Shown: in pieces, positions 57,726-64,000 of the stretch
How positions within the stretch are numbered: position 1 is the first letter of the stretch
Layout of the letters: every line of letters starts with the position of its first letter
Position numbers and translations under genes: made by a program
Assembly: GCA_038496675.1 (NCBI GenBank)
Contig: CM076653.1
Location: 17,912,051 to 17,976,050, forward strand
Reading direction: 5' to 3'
Length of the DNA: 64,000 bases
Source of the DNA: Rachycentron canadum
Lineage: Eukaryota > Chordata > Actinopteri > Carangiformes > Rachycentridae
The notes under the pieces: model-generated
Seen by the model: only the letters and a program-made list of their open reading frames with translations
Told to the model about the DNA's origin: nothing
Database searches by the model: none

Positions 57726-59345
57726 GCAGCTGGTCTGGCTAATAGTGAAGTCATGTGCCAACTGGCAGCTTTTCTTATTTAATATTTTATAACACTGACT
57801 ATTACAATACTTCCCACCATATGCAATATTTTTTAATAATACCTAATTTTCTTTCTTTTCCTTTTTTGTAGTTTAGCATAAAAACACATTTCACTGCCTT
57901 GCTTACTGTACATGGACCTTGGTAGTGTGGCAGAAACCGCTGTTTAGTGGCGATAACATTATATATCGTTATATTTGGGCTGGACTGTATGGACATATTC
58001 AATTGTGGATGTCACCCAAGCCTAAATGCAACTTTTGGAGTTTTTAAAGTGTTGTTCAGAAAAACTAAGCAATTTAAAAAAAAAAAAAAGAAGGCACTAG
58101 TACCTTGAATGATACGTTAATGAGCCTATTTTTTGTATACCATCTACACGATGTGCACTCCATCCATGTAAACTACATCTCTGTATCATGCAGCTCTTGT
58201 ATACAGAGATACCCTGGTACAGTAAAAGTTTAACACTGGAGAAAAATACAGCAAATTCTCTTATCCTGACATGGGGGCCACAGTGCTGGGCTAAGAGGGA
58301 TTGATGGAGAGTTGTTACTTTTGACTTGAATCAAGAGCCTGTGAAAAGACACTAGTATATGCAGTGAAATGCTTACACAGACAAAACAGGAGTAAAAAGT
58401 GCTGAGTATCACACAGCGACTAACTCTTGGCTTTAAAAACGGCCAGTGCTGTTGTCTCAACACCAAGTCATTAGGTGGACATGACAATTTTATAGCAGTG
58501 AAGAGGAGCTGCAATTTTGATGAGCCTCTTTCTCATGTGCAAAAGGAAGTTATCCATTATGTATCACAATTTACTGTACAGTACATTATCTTATACAATA
58601 AGGAAAGAATAAAAGTAGTTTGATAGAGAGCTGGGATGCCAAGAATAATGATGGTGTGTGCACAGTCTTGCTGGTGCCAGGTGTTTGTGGATGTAGAGAG
58701 CGTGTTGTTTGAGAGAATAAGCTCTTACTTCATGTTTGGCTCCATAAAAAACACAGCAGACACAATCTTCTGAACCCTCAATGACAGCAAAACACGGCAA
58801 TGGATAATCTTGTTTTATGCTGTCATGACTCAGAAAGAGTGTGCTTCTTTATTTAAGGAAGAAGGGGGGGTATCAGTTTTAAATGACCAGATTACATTCA
58901 ATATAACCATACAGTTTTTAATACTTTATATGTCTCCAGCCTGCAGGGAAGTAATTACACTTATGGGTCCTCTAATTACATCTCAAATTGCAGGGAGATA
59001 AAAGTAATATATCATACCAACAACAGCAAATGTCAACTTTCTTAACCAATAGTTCCTGTATGAATACCACTGAGGAGAAGAAAAGTGCCACCAGCACTGT
59101 ATCAAGAAACAGGCAGTTATGACTTCACTACAGTGCTAGCATAAGCTGCAGTCTTTCCATTGTAATGAATATACAGTGCACTGGTCCAGTGGAGCTGTCA
59201 ACTTAAACACAGAGAACACAGTGTGACAGGCAACATCCCTTTGCCAACGCTCTCAGCACCACTCAGCTCTGTATTACACTGCCAGCCTCCTCGGACCAGC
59301 CTATACACCACTCAGCTTTTATGGGAAACTTTGCTGAACTGCAGA

Positions 59346-59348
<3 letters not shown>

Positions 59349-59395
<47 letters not shown>
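59349..59395. repeat. GT microsatellite (about 23 units)
   Basis: This is an uninterrupted GT array in non-coding DNA. Confidence 0.95.
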
Positions 59396-59396
<1 letters not shown>

Positions 59397-59799
59397 AAGG
59401 CACTGGATCTGCCTGTCCTCTCATTAACACTCCCCCTATGTCGACTGATCACACTCCAGTAGTGCTGCTGGTAATGTGGCTTTAGTCTTTACACTGACAT
59501 GATTCTCTTTCACATTAAGTAATGGACTCAGGTCTGTACTGAGGGATGTTCGTTAACACACACTTTCAATTAGTATTCTGACAGCGTACATGACTGTTTC
59601 CATAGTGACCTGCTGCAGACTTAAAGGAAAAGTATGTTACCAAAATAATAAGAGTCAAAAACATTATGCATTATACGGTTTCATAGTTTCATCTTATGGG
59701 AAAATCATATTCTGAATAGAAAGGAGAAGCATCTAAGATGCCCTGCTGCATACTAGTCACTACCCTTACATTATTTGTATTATTAATATGAAGGCCCTA

Positions 59800-60195
59800 C
59801 CTTAAAGGGGCAACTTGTAAGTTTTGCTCTTGCTGCATAGGCAACATTAGCTTTAGCAGCTGTTTACTTACCAGTCTGGAAGACACATTGCAAGTACAGC
59901 ATCAAACTTTGTTCCTTTACTCACTAAGAGCTGTCTCCAGCAGTGGAAAGCACTCTCTTTTATTTCTATTACTTCTTTTCTTCTACTGAAGTCAGCATGC
60001 TAACCAGCTAGCTCTGGCCTGGTTGGCACATCTTGTCACTTTTTGATACAGAGACGCTGTAGAGTCCAATCTGCCCTGGATAATTGAATGTGTGTAAACA
60101 TGTATGTACCCAACCTCATTGCAAATCCATGCAATAATTTTCAACATATCGGCCTGAAAAAGCAGAACTACTGACCTTGCCATACTTAAAGCTAT
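59800..60195. repeat. Possible dispersed element (AAAGGGGCAACTTGTAAG start)
   Basis: TTAAAGGGGCAACTTGTAAG, GGCAACATTAGCTTTAGCAG and TACTTACCAGTCTGGAAGAC resemble a frequent fish repeat I recall. No second copy lies in this window to compare. Confidence 0.35.
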
Positions 60196-60521
60196 GTAAC
60201 TAGCATGGCACTCAGTACTGAAACTCAAGTCAGCACATTGGTGGCAGCATGGCAATATTTCACTAGATCTCCATCACTACATAGACATTTGAAAGATAAC
60301 AGATTAATGGATTATGACACATTTATGTATTCATGCAGACACTGACTCTACTGTGATGACACAATATCTTGCATATGAAAAATATGGTTTTATGGCTCCA
60401 TGGTTCATTCAGCTGAAACGGGAGGAAACAGAGAGAAAACAGACATCCTGTCCTCCTCCTCCCTACTGCCACGTGAATTCAGACTCCAGGCCTACTAATC
60501 ACACTGTGATTCATCCAAACT

Positions 60522-60525
<4 letters not shown>

Positions 60526-60563
<38 letters not shown>
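60526..60563. repeat. GT microsatellite
   Basis: About 19 GT units. Confidence 0.95.
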
Positions 60564-60564
<1 letters not shown>

Positions 60565-61544
60565 GTAGGGGGAAAAAAGGACATGATGAATGGTATGGCT
60601 GCATTGGTTGAATCGATAGCAATGATACATATACATAATGTACGCTTGCTGTAGCTTCCATAACAACTCTACGATCCATCCTGACCATGACAACAATGCA
60701 ATACTGAGAATCAACTGATGTGTGATCTGCAAAGGGGCATTAATGACCACTGTCCACTCATTATTATTATTATTATGTAATCACAATTAATGAAATAATC
60801 TTTGGATCGCATCAGGAAATAGCTAATGCTGGAAAGCAGATGGTAAGAAATGAATCAAAGTTGGCGAAAGCAGACTGTCATCTACATTTATGGCAAAAAA
60901 AGCGCATCTTTATTGGTTTACGTCAACTCTTGGAGCCCTGGCATTCTGCATTTCATCTCGGCAGCAACACTAACCTCTCAGGTTACATCTAATCAATAGT
61001 GGGAGAAGTGATGAGCTCAGCTATGAGAAACACGAACTCTGCATTATCAGATCTTATTGAGCCAAAAGCAAAGAGTCCCGTTCAGGAATCAAGATTTGAA
61101 CAAGCTTTAGTGAAGTACAGGCCAAATGCAGGGGCAGGAAGTACAATACAAAAGAGTTATTTAATAATTTATAAATTCTGGACAGAATTACATGTGCATT
61201 AAAGTCAGCCGTGGGAAGTAACTAAGTGCATTTACTCAAGAACTATACTTTAATCTGAATGGACACTGTGTAGAAATACTGTTAAATGTTAACATGGAGT
61301 ATCACAGTTACACAAAATCTGTAACTTTCACTCAAGTTCATTATATAGCAATGTTTGCTAACATTAGCTAACATCAGTCACCACTGGTTAATTAGCATCT
61401 CATTTGGGATAATGTTAGCCAACTTTAACTCAGACACAGTAAACATTACTGAATCTCTTTAGAATTTGGAAAATTCTTTAAATTTTGGAAACATTTTACA
61501 AACAAGATATGTTAATTAGTAAGATTTACTATTTTTTTTTTTTT

Positions 61545-61957
61545 TTTACCTCTGAACGGAGCCAGACTTGCTGTTTCCAGGCTTTGTGCTAAGCAAAGGC
61601 TTACCACACACTACAGACTTTGAAAAGACTTTTAAAGGATTAAAGTCACAGCGTCCCACATCTCAGGACAATGTGTCATAAGTCTCAGGGTTTTTAGTCA
61701 CACACTAACATTTTGTAAAGACTGGGGATCTTGCAGGGTCACTATTTGCAAGACTAGATGATTTCTCATCATGCTACACGTGGAAATCTAAGACTTTTTG
61801 TCTTTGAAACATCATTCATATATATATATATATATATTCATATATGTGTGTGTATACACACACACACACACACCTTGAGCAGACTGCAGCCTTATGGTGG
61901 TATCAATCTTTGGGCACATTTCCCAAAAAGTTTCAAACTATTCCTTTAAGGTGTCAC
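61545..61957 (+). repeat. Split copy of the GCTAAGCTAAG family
   Basis: GAGCCAGACTTGCTGTTTCC and GGCTTTGTGCTAAGC lie at the left, and GGTATCAATCTTTGGGCACA, TTTCCCAAAAAGTTTCAAAC and TATTCCTTTAA at the right. About 300 bases, including the TA/TG/CA microsatellite at 61819-61873, separate the halves. Confidence 0.55.
61819..61873. repeat. TA/TG/CA compound microsatellite
   Basis: TA units, then TG units, then CA units. The TG and CA parts are complementary and can fold back. Confidence 0.9.
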
Positions 61958-61977
61958 CATTAACAATCTAATAGTGA

Positions 61978-61978
<1 letters not shown>

Positions 61979-62028
<50 letters not shown>
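61979..62028. repeat. CA microsatellite (25 units)
   Basis: This is an uninterrupted AC array. Confidence 0.95.
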
Positions 62029-62031
<3 letters not shown>

Positions 62032-63951
62032 TGTATATTTCAACAATCCAGTATTGTTATTTTTACTGAAGTAAAATATCTGAAAACTTTTCCCACAACT
62101 ACATTAAATAAGGGCAATCTATGAGTAATAAGAAATGCTCGACAAAGTGCACCTCCTCTCTAACCACAGTCTAGAATGGCAAACCAGTAATAGAGGCTGG
62201 ATCATCAACACAGACAGCTTACCTTCCATTTAGCCAGACAGGTCTGCTGAGATCAAGAGGAAAAAATGATGACAGTGTCTCCTCAAATCCATCTGCTTGA
62301 CTAACTATTACACACAGGGGACAAGATTTGACAACTTGATGAACTGTCTCTCTCCTTGGCAATAAAACAAAACTCTTACAAACATTTTAGAGCCAAATCT
62401 TTATCATTTTCAACAGCAAGCTTAGAATCAGAGTAGGTGAGAAATGGATATGTGAAATTTCCCTCACAACTTCCCCTTCCCTTAGACCGTGGCTTGGTCA
62501 AAGAGCTGTATGACACATTTAAAACGAAACAAACAAACCATCAAACATTCACCAATGTTCAATGAGAAACGATGACCATTGACCCCATTTAAGACCCGCG
62601 TTGCTGCAAGGCCACTGCCTGGTGAGAGATTAATTCACATGTAAAGTCGTAAGTGCCTGGTGCTACTGAAGCTGAGAAATGGTGGTGTGCCCAGAGACAG
62701 ACAATAGCAAATGGCACTGTTTTCACAGTACTCATCTGCCTTGCAGCCACTTTTATTGGCTTTTTGACCAGACCCAGGCAATTTACTGGTTTATTAATGT
62801 AAACTTCCTTACTTCTGTCCTTTTACATCAAAATGACTTATTACTGACTCATTTTACACACACACACAAACAACTGAAGGGAGAAATGTCACACGCCCAC
62901 AGAGCACACATCCAGACACAGGGGAGAGATTGAGCTGCAAGCCAAGGTGCAAACAGGTCAAATGGACCCATTGCGTCTCATCCCTGGGTTGGTGCTCGTG
63001 TTAGTATCGAAGCCTCCATATGAGACACTTTGGTCTGTGATTGTGTGAAACTTATTAGCCATGGTGTTTCTGGTGTAACAGCACTGTGCTGGGCAGGTGA
63101 CGGGTCTGTTTACAGTGTTTTAGTTCTCAAAGACGTCACAGCGGGAAAAAAGGTTAAAAATTAGTGCATTCGCCTGAGTGTTGTGTTAACATCAATAGTG
63201 ATTGGACCCTGAGTCATTTGACCCAGCAGTGAAAACCAAATGTACCAGTGTAAAAGGGGTTTTACTCTAGCAGTACAATTAAGTTTGATCCTTGGCTGCC
63301 AACATAGTTAAACTAAATTTACTCAGTGGAAGCGCTGATGTGGTAAACCTAAGCTTTGCCAACCAGCTTTTTGGGTGAGTCATGCTATGACAAATACACA
63401 GTACAGTTCTTGAAAAGTTTGTAACAGCTCCGTTTGCTTCACTGTCAATAACTGAAAGAACAGCTTTTACTGTCATTAACACAACTATACTAAAAAGTCC
63501 ATCAGCTTAAAAGGCTTAATGGAAACTTCGAGCTAACATCATAGCCATGTAGGCTATGGTTTTATTGCTCTGATGTTTTCATATGAAGGGAAATTATTAC
63601 GACCAAAGTTGTGGAATCCTTGGGAATAGGAGACGCAAGTTTCCTGAGGCTGACGATTCTTTTCAGCTGAAATGATGAAGATGCAAAAGATGCTGTTGAG
63701 TCACCCAGAGCAGGTCTTAATTACCTCCCCATTAAATTCAACTGTGCTCAACATGTCACATCTCACATTCATCTGGCCTCTTTCAAACATCTGTTCTAGA
63801 AATATCTCACGACACATACATAGCACTGTTACTGTTATTGCCCATGGGAATGTCTGATGGCCATATAATGTGGGAGCTCTGCTCTGTCATCATACAGTTG
63901 TCAGGCTGTTGCAACTAAACTTAGCCCCTGGGTCTCTATTTTCATCTGGAC

Positions 63952-63970
63952 TTTTTTTTTTTTTTTTTTT
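63952..63970. repeat. T19 homopolymer
   Basis: This is an uninterrupted run of 19 T near the right edge. Confidence 0.9.
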
Positions 63971-64000
63971 AAATCTCTAAACTGACCTCCTTTCTAGTTT

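Larger units (their letters stand above)
51786..64000 (-). other. Upstream oxr1 intron or 5' flank (12.2 kb)
   Basis: No exon encoding the missing oxr1 N terminus and no other gene was recognised on either strand. Contents are a strongly pyrimidine-rich plus strand at 51950-52065, MITE fragments, and GT/CA microsatellites at 59349, 60526, 61819 and 61979. Confidence 0.6.

Overview
This is nuclear DNA from a ray-finned fish, most likely a percomorph teleost. The evidence is two vertebrate genes split by GT-AG introns, many CA/GT and GA microsatellites, and fragments of dispersed repeats that I know from percomorph genomes. Nothing prokaryotic or viral was seen.

Layout: (1) 1-3322, plus strand: the last eight coding exons of squalene epoxidase (sqle), cut by the left edge; its 3' UTR probably ends near 4.4-4.5 kb. 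(2) About 4.5-5.7 kb: a short AT-rich intergenic gap. (3) 7591-51785, minus strand: fourteen coding exons of oxidation resistance 1 (oxr1), with a probable 3' UTR from about 5.7 to 7.6 kb. Every junction keeps frame and gives 761 residues: a LysM domain, a GRAM-like segment, a long acidic Ser/Thr/Pro-rich linker and a C-terminal TLDc domain. The true N-terminal exon was not found and probably lies beyond 64000. (4) 51786-64000: upstream oxr1 intron or flank without recognisable coding sequence.

The best non-obvious result is a probable alternative first exon of oxr1 at 14672-14728, with promoter-like DNA just upstream. It starts at its own ATG, has an in-frame stop upstream, ends at a GTATGT donor in the right phase, and would make a 240-residue protein that is essentially the TLDc domain. 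Other points are several perfect short-loop inverted repeats (5189, 29547, 2861, 41509), a pair of inverted repeat copies flanking sqle exons, a CTAA array inside a dispersed repeat, and a 389-base assembly gap flanked on both sides by GA repeats.

The two genes are convergent and functionally unrelated: sqle makes 2,3-oxidosqualene for sterol synthesis, and oxr1 is a TLDc protein of oxidative-stress defence. I found no new multi-gene system. Paralogue letters (a or b) cannot be assigned from this window. Comparisons with mammalian proteins and named repeat consensuses are from memory, not from a search.
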